NCBI RefSeq assembly: GCF_019443125.1
Contig: NZ_JAHYXK010000013.1
Location: forward strand, 1 to 64,000
From: Pontibacter aydingkolensis
GTDB lineage: Bacteria > Bacteroidota > Bacteroidia > Cytophagales > Hymenobacteraceae
DNA length: 64,000 nucleotides
Direction of reading: 5' to 3'
A program made the position numbers and the translations under genes. Positions 51,659 through 60,857 of this stretch are shown in pieces. The first letter of the stretch is position 1, and each line of letters starts with the position of its first letter. Under the pieces are notes generated by a model that saw only the letters and a list, made by a program, of their open reading frames with translations, made no database searches and had not been told where the DNA came from.

Positions 51659-52849
51659 ATGAGCATCAAAATGAACAATGCATATATCGTAGCTGGATTT
51701 CGTAGCGCCGTGGGTAAAGCCGGTCGTGGCGGGTTCCGGTTCACCAGACCTGATGACCTGGCCGCCGATGTCATCAAGCACCTAATGGATTCTGTACCAG
51801 CCTTAGACCCTGAGCGTGTAGACGACCTTATAGTTGGTAACGCTGTGCCGGAAGCAGAGCAGGGCCTTCAGATTGGTCGTATGATCTCTCTGTTGTCGTT
51901 GCCGCTTTCTGTTAGTGGTATGACGGTTAACCGTTACTGCGGATCCGGCCTAGAAACTATAGCCATTGCCGCCAACCGTATTTCAGCAGGTATGGCCGAC
52001 TGTATAGTTGCCGGTGGTACGGAGTCTATGTCGCTGGTGCCAACAGCAGGCTGGAAGACAGTGCCAAACTATAAGATCGCCAAAAACAACCCGGACTGGT
52101 ATCTGAGCATGGGCTTAACTGCCGAAGCAGTGGCTGCAGATTACAAGGTTTCACGTGAAGACCAGGATGAGTTTGCCTATAACTCACACCAGAAAGCGAT
52201 CAACGCCATAAAGAACGGTTACTTTAAAGAGCAGATCGTGCCGATTACCGTGGAGGAAACTTACCTGGACGAGAACGGCAAAAAGAAAACCCGCAGCTAT
52301 GTAGTAGATACCGACGAAGGTCCGCGTGCTGATACCTCTATTGAAGCCCTGGCAAGACTAAAGCCGGTGTTTGCAGCAGGAGGTTCGGTAACAGCCGGTA
52401 ACTCGTCTCAAACCTCAGATGGCGCTGCCTTTGTGATTGTGATGAGTGAGCGTATGGTAAAAGAACTTAACCTGGAGCCGATTGCGCGTCTGGTAACTTA
52501 TGCCACAGGTGGCGTGGATCCGCGCATCATGGGTATGGGCCCGATCGCTGCTGTTCCTAAAGCTCTGAAAATGGCAGGCCTTACGCTAAACGACATAGAT
52601 CTGATCGAAATGAACGAAGCCTTTGCTGCACAGTCAATCGCTGTAATGCGCCATCTGGATTTTGATCCGGCCAAACTGAACATTAGTGGAGGTGCCATTG
52701 CCTTAGGTCACCCGCTGGGTTGTTCTGGTGCCAAGCTAAGTATACAGCAGTTCCATGAGCTTCGCCGCTTAGGCAAAAAGTATGGCCTGGTAACTGCCTG
52801 TGTAGGTGGCGGCCAGGGTGTGGCTGGTATCTATGAATTACTGAAGTAA
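51659..52849 (+). CDS. Acetyl-CoA acyltransferase (3-ketoacyl-CoA thiolase)
   Basis: 396-residue thiolase, the chain-shortening step of beta-oxidation. Active Cys94 is in NRYCGSGLETIAIAA, NEAFAAQ carries the CoA-site Asn, GHPLGCSG has the catalytic His and CVGGGQGVAG the second Cys. An internal ATG at 51671 would remove four residues. It follows the FadN-like gene closely, as in Bacillus fadNAE. The 170-bp gap after it holds an inverted-repeat element before the acyl-CoA dehydrogenase. Confidence 0.94.
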   Translation: MSIKMNNAYIVAGFRSAVGKAGRGGFRFTRPDDLAADVIKHLMDSVPALDPERVDDLIVGNAVPEAEQGLQIGRMISLLSLPLSVSGMTVNRYCGSGLETIAIAANRISAGMADCIVAGGTESMSLVPTAGWKTVPNYKIAKNNPDWYLSMGLTAEAVAADYKVSREDQDEFAYNSHQKAINAIKNGYFKEQIVPITVEETYLDENGKKKTRSYVVDTDEGPRADTSIEALARLKPVFAAGGSVTAGNSSQTSDGAAFVIVMSERMVKELNLEPIARLVTYATGGVDPRIMGMGPIAAVPKALKMAGLTLNDIDLIEMNEAFAAQSIAVMRHLDFDPAKLNISGGAIALGHPLGCSGAKLSIQQFHELRRLGKKYGLVTACVGGGQGVAGIYELLK

Positions 52850-52869
52850 TTACTTGACAAAAGCCCAAA

Positions 52870-52971
52870 GTCCCCCTTCGAAGGGGGTAGGGGATGATTA
52901 CACTTTGAGAATGATATGCACAATAACTTCTGCAGACGACTGTCATCTCCCAGCCCCCTTCAAAGGGGGAC
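52870..52971. repeat. 102-bp inverted-repeat element with self-palindromic ends
   Basis: The left arm (52870-52897) begins GTCCCCCTTCGAAGGGGG, itself a palindrome, then TAGGGGATGA. The right arm (52943-52971) mirrors it: TCATCTCCCAGCCCCCTTCAAAGGGGGAC split over 29 bases, with only a few mismatches. The core between the arms is 45 bp. It sits between thiolase and acyl-CoA dehydrogenase, inside the operon. It looks like a non-autonomous mobile repeat. A related arm is at 5907-5926. Confidence 0.7.
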
Positions 52972-53019
52972 AATAAAACTAACTATAACTGTATCCAAAA
53001 CCTTAAAAAATACATCACC

Positions 53020-54810
53020 ATGGAAACTCAAAATAAAGCCGCAATACTTAAAGGTGGTGAGTTCCTGATAAAGGAAACGAATCCGCAGGACGTATTTACG
53101 CCTGAAGACTTTACAGAAGAGCAGCGCATGATGGCCCAGACCTGTCTGGACTTTGTGCAGGAAGAAGTAACCCCGCTACTTGACCGCTTGGATAACCACG
53201 AAGAAGGCCTGATGGAAAGCCTGATGAAAAAAGCAGGGGAACTTGGTTTGTTCGCAGTATCTGTTCCGGAGCAGTACGGCGGCCTTAACATGGACTTTAA
53301 TACAGCCTTACTTGTAACTGAATCAGTGGGTGGAGGCCATTCGTTCCCGGTTGCTTTTGCAGCGCATACAGGTATCGGTACATTGCCAATTTTATACTTC
53401 GGTACCGAAGAACAGAAGCAAAAATATGTTCCGAAGCTGGTAAGCGGTGAATGGATGTCGGCTTACTGCTTAACAGAACCGGGTTCTGGTTCGGATGCAT
53501 TAGCAGCTAAAACTAAAGCTGTATTAAACGAAGCCGGCACGCACTATATCCTGAACGGCCAGAAAATGTGGATCACAAACGCTGGTTTTGCTGATGTGTT
53601 TATTGTTTTCGCGCAGGTAGATGGCGATAAGTTTACAGGTTTTATAGTTGAAAAAGATTATCCAGGCCTAAGTCTTGGTAACGAAGAGCATAAGATGGGT
53701 ATTAAAGGCTCATCAACACGCCAGGTTTTCTTAACTGACTGCGAAGTGCCGAAAGAGAATGTATTAGGCGAGATCGGTAAAGGTCACCTTATTGCGTTCA
53801 ATATCCTGAACATTGGCCGAATTAAGCTTTGTGCTGCTACACTGGGTGCTGCTAAAAGTGTTGCAAGCCTTTCAGTGAAGTATGCGAATGAGCGTCACCA
53901 GTTTAAGCTTCCAATTTCTAAGTTCGGTGCTATCCGTCATAAGCTGGCAGAGCAGGCTATCAGAATTTACGCAGTAGAGTCTGCGCAGTACCGTTCGGGT
54001 ATGGATATTTACCGCATGGAGCAGGAGCTTATGGCTGCCGGCAAAGACGAGAACGAAGCGCTGCTTGGTGCTGCCCGTGAGTTCGCCGTGGAGTGTGCGA
54101 TGCTGAAAGTAGAAGGTTCTGAAGTGCTGGATTATGTAGTAGATGAAGGTGTGCAGATCTATGGTGGTTACGGTTTCTCAGCTGATTACCCAATGGACCG
54201 TGCGTATCGCGACTCCCGTATCAACCGCATTTTTGAGGGTACCAACGAGATCAATCGTATGCTTACCGTGGATATGATCCTGAAGAAAGCCATGAACGGA
54301 GAGCTTGACCTGATGGGACCTGCACAGAACGTGCAAAATGAGTTGATGGCTATTCCTGATTTCGGTGCTGAAGAAGAAGGTTTGTTTGCCGCAGAGTATA
54401 AAGCTGTTCGTAACCTGAAAAAGTCTATACTTTTAGTAGCCGGCACAGCCGTTCAAAAATACATGCAGTCGCTTGCGAAGGAGCAGGAAGTATTGATGAA
54501 CATTGCAGATATGGCTATCAAAACTTATGTGGCCGAGTCTACTTTATTGCGTGTGGAAAAACTTGTAAGCAATAAAGGCGAGGAAGCTGCAGCCAACCAG
54601 ATTGATATTGCCCGCGTGGTTGTGAATGATGCAGTAGATGCTTCGTTTATAGCTGGTAAAGATGCCATTGCCGCCATGGCCGAAGGTGATGAGCAGCGCC
54701 TGTTATTCATGGGCCTGAAGCGCTTTACTAAAAAAGACCTCTTTAATACAAAAGAAGCCCGTCGCCGCATAGCTGCTGCACTGATAGAGGCAAATGAATA
54801 TGTTTATTAA
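53020..54810 (+). CDS. Acyl-CoA dehydrogenase (FadE-like, extended)
   Basis: 596 residues, FAD enzyme for the first step of beta-oxidation. The core is typical (YCLTEPGSGSDALAAKTKA, IKGSSTRQVFLTDCEVP, YGGYGFSADYPMDRAYRDSRINRIFEGTNEI). A C-terminal extension of about 170 residues (435-596) resembles that of very-long-chain enzymes and Bacillus FadE. The catalytic Glu is not assigned with certainty. Likely the last gene of the MarR-controlled set, closed by the hairpin at 54833. Confidence 0.94.
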   Translation: METQNKAAILKGGEFLIKETNPQDVFTPEDFTEEQRMMAQTCLDFVQEEVTPLLDRLDNHEEGLMESLMKKAGELGLFAVSVPEQYGGLNMDFNTALLVTESVGGGHSFPVAFAAHTGIGTLPILYFGTEEQKQKYVPKLVSGEWMSAYCLTEPGSGSDALAAKTKAVLNEAGTHYILNGQKMWITNAGFADVFIVFAQVDGDKFTGFIVEKDYPGLSLGNEEHKMGIKGSSTRQVFLTDCEVPKENVLGEIGKGHLIAFNILNIGRIKLCAATLGAAKSVASLSVKYANERHQFKLPISKFGAIRHKLAEQAIRIYAVESAQYRSGMDIYRMEQELMAAGKDENEALLGAAREFAVECAMLKVEGSEVLDYVVDEGVQIYGGYGFSADYPMDRAYRDSRINRIFEGTNEINRMLTVDMILKKAMNGELDLMGPAQNVQNELMAIPDFGAEEEGLFAAEYKAVRNLKKSILLVAGTAVQKYMQSLAKEQEVLMNIADMAIKTYVAESTLLRVEKLVSNKGEEAAANQIDIARVVVNDAVDASFIAGKDAIAAMAEGDEQRLLFMGLKRFTKKDLFNTKEARRRIAAALIEANEYVY

Positions 54811-54832
54811 TTTCTGACCATTTATACTTTGG

Positions 54833-54861
54833 AAAGGCTTTCTCTTCAGGAGGAAGCCTTT
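54833..54861 (+). terminator. Terminator after acyl-CoA dehydrogenase
   Basis: An 8-bp stem AAAGGCTT / AAGCCTTT with a 13-nt loop, followed by TTTTA. Confidence 0.75.
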
Positions 54862-54988
54862 TTTTATGGCAGCCACCTCTATAAAAGTATAAAACGCTGG
54901 AGAAAAGAAAATTATAATGGTTAAGAATAGAAATGTAATCTGGTTTTACGTATTGTGATAAGCACCTTAACCTCTCCTGATTATACTT

Positions 54989-55705
54989 ATGAAAGTAAGC
55001 TGCCTTATACCTTGCTATAACGAGCGTGAGCGAATTGGCGAGGTACTAAATGTAATTGTGGGTTGCGGTCATATTTCTCAGATTATCTGTATTGATGATG
55101 GGTCTACAGATGGCAGTGCCGATTTTATTCAGACGCATTGGCCTGCCGTGCATGTAGTGCGTTTACAGAAAAACAGCGGGAAAACGGCGGCAATCAAGTA
55201 TGGTATCAGGTATGTGCAGCACGATGTGCTGCTGATGATGGATGCAGACCTACAGGGCCTGAGAAAAGAGGAACTGGAAGATGCTCTGGCTGCTTACCGG
55301 AATTATACTTCTGTAGATATGATCATCCTGCGTCGCATTAACTCGCCCTGGTTTGTAAAGTGGTATCGCAGCGACGTATTGTTATCAGGTGAGCGTATAC
55401 TTTGTACTGCCGACCTGAGAAGTATACTTAACCAGAAGCAAAAGCTAAAGTGCTATCAACTGGAGGTAGCTATCAACCGCTACATGCTGCGTCACAAAAA
55501 AGTAGTTCGCTGGATGCCATGGTCTGCCATAAATACTTATAAAGTAGACAAGCTCGGTGTGCTGCACGGCTCACGCAAAGAGTTTAACATGTATGTGGAT
55601 ATCGTGAATTACGTTGGCTTTTCGCACATGTGCCTGCAACTGGCATCGTTTACCAGGAAACTAAAGCAGTCGCCAGCCAAACCAAAGCACCGGTTATACT
55701 ACTAA
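54989..55705 (+). CDS. Family 2 glycosyltransferase
   Basis: 238 residues of GT-A fold: LIPCYNERERIGEVLNVI at the start, IDDGSTDGSADFI (nucleotide-sugar site), NSGKTAAIKYGIRY and LLMMDADLQG (metal DxD-like). It resembles dolichyl-phosphate-mannose synthase-like GT2 enzymes but lacks membrane helices. The acceptor is unknown. It is monocistronic and convergent with the next gene, leaving 2 bases between the two stops. Confidence 0.88.
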   Translation: MKVSCLIPCYNERERIGEVLNVIVGCGHISQIICIDDGSTDGSADFIQTHWPAVHVVRLQKNSGKTAAIKYGIRYVQHDVLLMMDADLQGLRKEELEDALAAYRNYTSVDMIILRRINSPWFVKWYRSDVLLSGERILCTADLRSILNQKQKLKCYQLEVAINRYMLRHKKVVRWMPWSAINTYKVDKLGVLHGSRKEFNMYVDIVNYVGFSHMCLQLASFTRKLKQSPAKPKHRLYY

Positions 55706-55707
55706 AC

Positions 55708-57165
55708 TTACCTTAGGTAAATATGGCTTAGCTGCAAACCACTTGCTTTTTTGCTAGGCCGTACAACAGTGATAATATTTTTATCTGTAAGCCACGCAGT
55801 AAAATCTTTTACATAAGCCAGGTTCATGTCGTCTGCCATTTTCAGGCCTACTGTTTTGGGTGCGGTGGTTTTTCCTGTTTTCGTATCAATCTGCCGCAAG
55901 TATAAATCGTGCTTGCCTTTCAGTTCTTCCAGTGTTAGCAGGTGTATATTGTTGCCGCTTACATAAGCACTATAAGAAATACCCGAAAAAGCTTCGTCGG
56001 CGGGTGCCTGCTGGTGTTTTAGCAATACAGAACTCCAGGTTGTAGTCATGTACTCATCGTAAGCAAACAGGTGTAGTTCTTTTGCAAAGTATGGCGCATT
56101 CTCACCGCCTTCAGTATACTTCTTCTCGGCAATTATTGTCAGGTTGTTTTCTGAAGAGAGCAGGATGTCAGACAGGTAAATATCTTCCAGGCGCGTGGCT
56201 GAGCTGCTTTTGTCGAATGCGGTAACTTTATCAACATAGGCTTGAGTAAACCTGAACTCTTCGGCAAAAACCATATCATCGGCTTCAAAATCGAACTTAA
56301 CAGTTTTCAGGCTATAGTATTTGCCGGTTGCCTCTTCTGCTATCATTACAGCGCCGTAAAGTGTGTTGTTATCAGGCATCAGCTCAAATTTCGAGTCCAT
56401 GATGTATACTTTTATGCCATCGTATACGCCGCCTACCAATACGCTCATTACTTTTGCTGTTTTAATTCCAGGAGTATACTGCCGTACGGTCAGGCGATTC
56501 ATTTCTTCAGAGATCAGGCAAACATATTGCTCCCCGCTGTTGCTGAGTTTTATGTCTGCGGTAAGTATGCCCGGCACATCGCTCAGGTTATACTTTGTTT
56601 CGGCTACTTTCTGAAAATTGCTGTCGTAAAGTATGCTGCTGATATCCTTTATTTGATGGTTGTTGTCGGTATGGTAGCGGTAAGCAAGTAGTTTAGAGCC
56701 ATCTGCAGATGCAGCTATACCTGCTCTACGGCCCTTTAGCGGAGCTTCGAGCAGTAAAACCGGCTCATGCTTTTGTCCTGATTGCAGGTTTATGCGGTGC
56801 CCGAAAAGCTGCTGCGTGGCTTCATTGGTGCGGAGTGTAATAACAATAGCGGCATCAGCAGACTTAAAGAAAGCTTCAACAGTTTCAGTTTGGTTTAAAG
56901 GTATAGTAGTCTGCCATCCCTTCTTCAGTTCTGCATTATACTTTTCTACAGCATAACTGTTTACTTCCTGCCTGCTAAGTATGATAAACTCGCTTTGCGA
57001 AACAGGGATAGTTTTATGCGCAATGCGCTGGTTGTATTGATACTCTCCTTTTTCGGGCAGGTATGTAAAGGCTGTTGATGCCCTAGTTCTGGATTGTGCC
57101 GATGTTTTGCCTGTGTAAGCAAGTAAGCTAAGCAGCAGAAGTATAGTGAGGAAGTTCTGTTTCAC
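55708..57165 (-). CDS. Secreted protein of unknown function, beta-rich
   Basis: 485 residues. A signal peptide (about 1-23, ending TSAQ) leads to a beta-rich body without Cys, in which short strands alternate with turns (for example AAIVITLRTNEATQQLFGHRI, LHLFAYDEYMTTTWSSVLLKH and IHLLTLEELKGKHDLYLRQID). The regular pattern suggests a propeller or beta-sandwich, but I see no named motif. It ends GLQLSHIYLR with no obvious secretion-system sorting domain. I do not recognise it. Confidence 0.7.
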   Translation of the reverse strand: MKQNFLTILLLLSLLAYTGKTSAQSRTRASTAFTYLPEKGEYQYNQRIAHKTIPVSQSEFIILSRQEVNSYAVEKYNAELKKGWQTTIPLNQTETVEAFFKSADAAIVITLRTNEATQQLFGHRINLQSGQKHEPVLLLEAPLKGRRAGIAASADGSKLLAYRYHTDNNHQIKDISSILYDSNFQKVAETKYNLSDVPGILTADIKLSNSGEQYVCLISEEMNRLTVRQYTPGIKTAKVMSVLVGGVYDGIKVYIMDSKFELMPDNNTLYGAVMIAEEATGKYYSLKTVKFDFEADDMVFAEEFRFTQAYVDKVTAFDKSSSATRLEDIYLSDILLSSENNLTIIAEKKYTEGGENAPYFAKELHLFAYDEYMTTTWSSVLLKHQQAPADEAFSGISYSAYVSGNNIHLLTLEELKGKHDLYLRQIDTKTGKTTAPKTVGLKMADDMNLAYVKDFTAWLTDKNIITVVRPSKKASGLQLSHIYLR

Positions 57166-57448
57166 AAGTATAAGTAAGTTTGTCAGATCTAATAAGGATA
57201 AGATTTAAAAGTATTAACGATGCAGTTGGTTGCCAAGTATAGTTTTTAAGCTATTGTTTCGCGTGGAACTTGTCAGTTTTTCAGTATATATGTTTGTTCT
57301 AAGATATAAAGATATAGCTGTTTTTAAAGTATGATGACATAGTATAACTGGGTGAATAGGTGAATAATTTATGTGTTTACCCAATATACCTAAGTATAGG
57401 AAACATGTATATTCTAAACCAAGTACATCTTAGCATACATTGCATACT

Positions 57449-57649
57449 ATGAATTCTATACTCAAACTCTTTTTGTTTATGGGGATAATCCTTATTAGCA
57501 AATACACAAAAGAAGAGGAGATAGCAACTGACAATGCGACTATGAAAACTAACCCTGTGGAGAGTTCTTTTACAAATTACCAGCAGCAAAACGAGATGCT
57601 TAGCGAGCCTGAGCATGTTAAGGGAAAAGCCGCTGAAATAATTTATTAA
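57449..57649 (+). CDS. Possible small membrane-anchored protein
   Basis: 66 codons from the ATG at 57449 (MNSILKLFLFMGIILISKYTKEEEI): a short hydrophobic N-terminus and a polar, acidic tail ending KGKAAEIIY. A TTG at 57440 could also start it. It lies alone in a 655-bp gap, with a possible -7 box TATGTTTG at 57289-57296 about 150 bases upstream. An opposing frame of 109 codons covers the same span but looks random. A weak call. Confidence 0.35.
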   Translation: MNSILKLFLFMGIILISKYTKEEEIATDNATMKTNPVESSFTNYQQQNEMLSEPEHVKGKAAEIIY

Positions 57650-57820
57650 GAAGAGGAGGAATATTGAGGAGGATAAACTTTTACTAAATACCAATCTTTG
57701 AACCACATTTTGCGGAAAGCAAAGTCAGTTTTTATTCGGTTGTTTTAAAGCGGCTATTATTTTCTGGTTTTAATTGCCTGTGGCTAAGCTACAGGAGAGG
57801 CACATTTACGGTTAAATTAA

Positions 57821-59965
57821 CTAGCTTATTCTGCTCCAGTTTACAGTATTAGCACTTAGCGACTGTATATGTCTGCGGATATTTGCATGTTGTGGTTGAT
57901 CCAACTGAGCATCCTGCTGTAGTACACGCTGCGCTGCGGCGCGTGCCTCCTGAAGTATAGGCGCATCTTTTGCCAGATCCGAGATCAGCAGGTCCAGTAC
58001 GCCACTTTGCTGTGTACCCATCAGGTCGCCGGGGCCGCGCAGTTTCAGGTCGATGTCTGCTATCTCGAAGCCATTGTTAGTGCGCACCATTGTTTCAAGT
58101 CTTGTCTTGCTGTCTTTGCTAAGCTTATAGCCTGTCATAAGTATGCAGTAGCTTTGCTCGGCACCACGGCCCACGCGCCCTCGCAACTGGTGCAGCTGCG
58201 ACAAACCAAAACGTTCGGCGCTTTCGATGATCATCACGGAGGCATTCGGGACGTTTACACCAACCTCAATTACAGTAGTAGCTACCATAATCTGAGTCTC
58301 GTTATGCACAAAGCGCTGCATCTCGTAATCCTTGTCCTGTGGCTTCATTTTGCCATGTACCATACTTACCTTATACTCTGGAAAAGCGCGCTGCACACTT
58401 TCAAAGCCGTCCATCAGGTCTTTGTAATTCTCCATCTGCTCCGACTCTTCTATAAGCGGGTACACGATGTATACTTGCCTGCCAAGTTTTATCTGGTCGC
58501 GCACAAACTGGAACACACGCAGACGGTGCGAGTCGAAACGATGCACGGTAACAATCTCCTTACGGCCGGCAGGTAGTTCATCAATCACCGACACGTCCAG
58601 GTCGCCATACAAGGTCATAGCTAATGTGCGGGGAATAGGAGTGGCTGTCATCACGAGTACATGCGGGATAACGCGCGGGTTTTTGCGCCATAGTTTAGAA
58701 CGCTGCTCCACGCCAAATCGGTGCTGCTCGTCTACAATGCAAAGGCCCAGGTTCTGAAACTGCACCACATCCTCCAGCAGTGCATGCGTACCCACGATCA
58801 TTTTCATGTCGCCGGAGCGCAGTTGCTCATGCAGCACTTTACGCTCTTTAGCTTTGGTAGAACCTGTCAGCTTGCCCAGGTTTATACCTAATCTGTCTGC
58901 AAATTGCTTTAAGCCGACGTAATGCTGGTCGGCCAGAATCTCAGTTGGAGCCATCAGTACCGACTGTGCCCCATTATCCGCAGCGATAAGCATAGTAATA
59001 AAAGCCACGATGGTTTTGCCCGAGCCTACATCGCCTTGCAGCAGGCGGTTCATCTGTTTGCCTGCCGTTAAGTCACCGTAAACCTCCTTCACTACACGCT
59101 TCTGCGCATTGGTCAGGTCGAAGGTCATGTGGTTTTTGTAGAAATCGGTAAGTGTGGCGGTGTTCTTAAATATCTGGCCCTTCAGGTCAGCCTTACGCAC
59201 TACCTTATGACGTAACAGGCGCAACTGTATGTAAAAAAGCTCTTCAAACTTTAGCCTGAACTTAGCCGCGTTATACTTCTCTGTTGACTGCGGGAAATGT
59301 ATGTTTATAAGTGCGCTACGTTTATCTGTAAGTCTGTAATGATCAATCAGGTCAGGAGAAAGGGTTTCCTGTATGTTAGGCACAGCCACTTTTAGCAAAT
59401 GCTCCATCATCTTACTGATGACTTTGCTATCGATGCGGTGGGCTTTTAGCTTTTCGGTAGTATTGTAAACCGGCTGAAGGAAGGATGTGGTCTGTTTTTC
59501 TTCGGCCAGTTCTTCCAGGTCGGGGTGCGCCATACTAAACCTGCCGTTGAACTCAGTAGGTTTGCCAAATACAATATAATCGGTATGGTTCTTCAGCGAT
59601 TTCTCCATCCACTTCACACCCTTAAACCATACCAGGTCCAGTTGGTCGCCGTTCTCATCTACCAGCGTTGCCGCCAGTCGTTGCTTTCTGCCCTCGCCAA
59701 TTACTTCTTTGCCACGCACACGGCCCTTTACCTGCACATAAGGCATACTTTCATCCAGCTCACATACTTTGTAGAACTGGGTGCGGTCGAGGTAACGGAA
59801 AGGGTAGTGCTGTATCAGGTCGCCGTAGGTGAAGATCTGCAACTCTTTTTGTAGCAGCTCCGCCCGCATTGGCCCTACGCCTTTCAGGAACTCTATCTTA
59901 GTATGGAAGAAGTTGCTCAACTCTTTGTTTTGCCTTTGGTGGTAAGGGTGAAAGTATGAATACAA
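57821..59965 (-). CDS. recG: ATP-dependent DNA helicase RecG
   Basis: Branch-migration helicase that rescues stalled replication forks. 714 residues from TTG 59965; an in-frame TTG at 59920 (LSNFFHTKIEFLKGVGP) fits the family start better and would give 699. The wedge/OB domain lies at about 60-160, Walker A GDVGSGKT near 310, the DEQH box in IVDEQHRFGVEQRS, and motif VI in QLHQLRGRVGRG. The C-terminal TRG segment is present. It is transcribed alone, with the terminator at 59974 shielding it from gldD. Confidence 0.96.
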   Translation of the reverse strand: MYSYFHPYHQRQNKELSNFFHTKIEFLKGVGPMRAELLQKELQIFTYGDLIQHYPFRYLDRTQFYKVCELDESMPYVQVKGRVRGKEVIGEGRKQRLAATLVDENGDQLDLVWFKGVKWMEKSLKNHTDYIVFGKPTEFNGRFSMAHPDLEELAEEKQTTSFLQPVYNTTEKLKAHRIDSKVISKMMEHLLKVAVPNIQETLSPDLIDHYRLTDKRSALINIHFPQSTEKYNAAKFRLKFEELFYIQLRLLRHKVVRKADLKGQIFKNTATLTDFYKNHMTFDLTNAQKRVVKEVYGDLTAGKQMNRLLQGDVGSGKTIVAFITMLIAADNGAQSVLMAPTEILADQHYVGLKQFADRLGINLGKLTGSTKAKERKVLHEQLRSGDMKMIVGTHALLEDVVQFQNLGLCIVDEQHRFGVEQRSKLWRKNPRVIPHVLVMTATPIPRTLAMTLYGDLDVSVIDELPAGRKEIVTVHRFDSHRLRVFQFVRDQIKLGRQVYIVYPLIEESEQMENYKDLMDGFESVQRAFPEYKVSMVHGKMKPQDKDYEMQRFVHNETQIMVATTVIEVGVNVPNASVMIIESAERFGLSQLHQLRGRVGRGAEQSYCILMTGYKLSKDSKTRLETMVRTNNGFEIADIDLKLRGPGDLMGTQQSGVLDLLISDLAKDAPILQEARAAAQRVLQQDAQLDQPQHANIRRHIQSLSANTVNWSRIS

Positions 59966-59973
59966 ATTTAAGC

Positions 59974-60010
59974 AAAAGCCCCGACAGGTGTAATTGCTGA
60001 CGGGGCTTTT
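59974..60010. terminator. Bidirectional hairpin between gldD and recG
   Basis: A 10-bp stem AAAAGCCCCG / CGGGGCTTTT with a 17-nt loop. On the minus strand it follows gldD and lies just before the recG start. Confidence 0.8.
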
Positions 60011-60022
60011 GTATGATACTTT

Positions 60023-60066
60023 TTACTAAAGACCTCGCAGTGCCCGTAGGTCCTGCGAGTGTCTGG
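60023..60066 (-). repeat. REP-like hairpin unit, reverse copy
   Basis: Read on the minus strand it contains CCAGACACTCGCAGG and ends GAGGTCTTTAGTAA. The stem CTCGCAG / CTGCGAG (60034-60040 with 60053-60059) encloses a 12-nt loop. It pairs with the forward copy at 60153-60196. Confidence 0.75.
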
Positions 60067-60152
60067 CTGGGGTAAGTTTTGAATGAGCGAATTAGTGCAT
60101 GGGTGAGTAATTTAACTCCCAAATTTTCTAACTCTTTGATTTTCTAACTTTT

Positions 60153-60196
60153 CCAGACACTAGCAGGAGCTGCGCATGCTGCTAGGTCTTTAATTT
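60153..60196 (+). repeat. REP-like hairpin unit, forward copy
   Basis: It contains CCAGACACTAGCAGG and ends TAGGTCTTTAATTT. The stem CTAGCAG / CTGCTAG (60160-60166 with 60179-60185) encloses a 12-nt loop. Compared with the reverse copy, one C-G pair is replaced by A-T, a compensatory change. Confidence 0.75.
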
Positions 60197-60236
60197 ATAC
60201 TTGCTAAGCTAATAACTAACAACCATCAACCAATAA

Positions 60237-60857
60237 CTACTTTTTCTCCTTCCACTGCAGCGTGTTCAGCATGTGGATGATATCCTTTTTCACAAACTCG
60301 ATGATCGGAGCCAGGGAGTCATTTTGAGTGGCGGTTCTGAAGTATAAAGCGCCTCTTAAAAAGTGCGTGGTAGAGTCGGTAACGTAAAACTGAAACTGGC
60401 TGGGTACTTCGCCCTCCAGTTCAAAAACAGAAGCTATATCGCCTGAGGGTGTCCTGACTTCGGCTTCTTCAATAGAGTATGCCTTTATCTGGTGCTTACC
60501 TGTTAGCTTACGCGCATCTTCAATCATGGCGTTCAGCGCTTCGGTGTTCCCTTTCAGGTTTTTGTAAGTCAGCTGCACATCAGCACCCATGCCCGGGTAA
60601 AGTATATGTATCCAATGCGGTTGTGCAATGGTAGAAGAGTCGGGTCGGATTTTGGCGTGCTCTGAAAACTCAAAAGTATAGGGGTGCTCTGCCTGCAGCT
60701 GCTGGTAAGTTTGCGACGGCAGGTCAATACGATTATAGCCTTTGGGTTTGGGCGTATACTCTGCACCACAGGCTACCATACTTGCCGCTAAAGCAAACCA
60801 CAGAAATGCCTTTAGCTTAGCTGGCTTTATGGTAGTGTTCTCTTTTATTTCTGACAT
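60237..60857 (-). CDS. gldD: Gliding motility lipoprotein GldD
   Basis: 206 residues. A basic start and hydrophobic segment end in the lipobox MVAC (Cys30). The mature start GAEYTPKPKGYNRIDLP is the GldD signature. In Flavobacterium GldD is needed for gliding and type IX secretion. The start overlaps the end of gldE by 41 bases; a later start would remove the lipoprotein leader, so the overlap is kept. Coupled translation with gldE fits their joint occurrence across Bacteroidota. Confidence 0.94.
   Translation of the reverse strand: MSEIKENTTIKPAKLKAFLWFALAASMVACGAEYTPKPKGYNRIDLPSQTYQQLQAEHPYTFEFSEHAKIRPDSSTIAQPHWIHILYPGMGADVQLTYKNLKGNTEALNAMIEDARKLTGKHQIKAYSIEEAEVRTPSGDIASVFELEGEVPSQFQFYVTDSTTHFLRGALYFRTATQNDSLAPIIEFVKKDIIHMLNTLQWKEKK

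Noticed and set aside
57377..57706. 109-codon minus-strand frame in the gap before recG
   Set aside because: Composition looks like antisense of spacer, with no recognisable feature, and it conflicts with the small plus-strand candidate at 57449.
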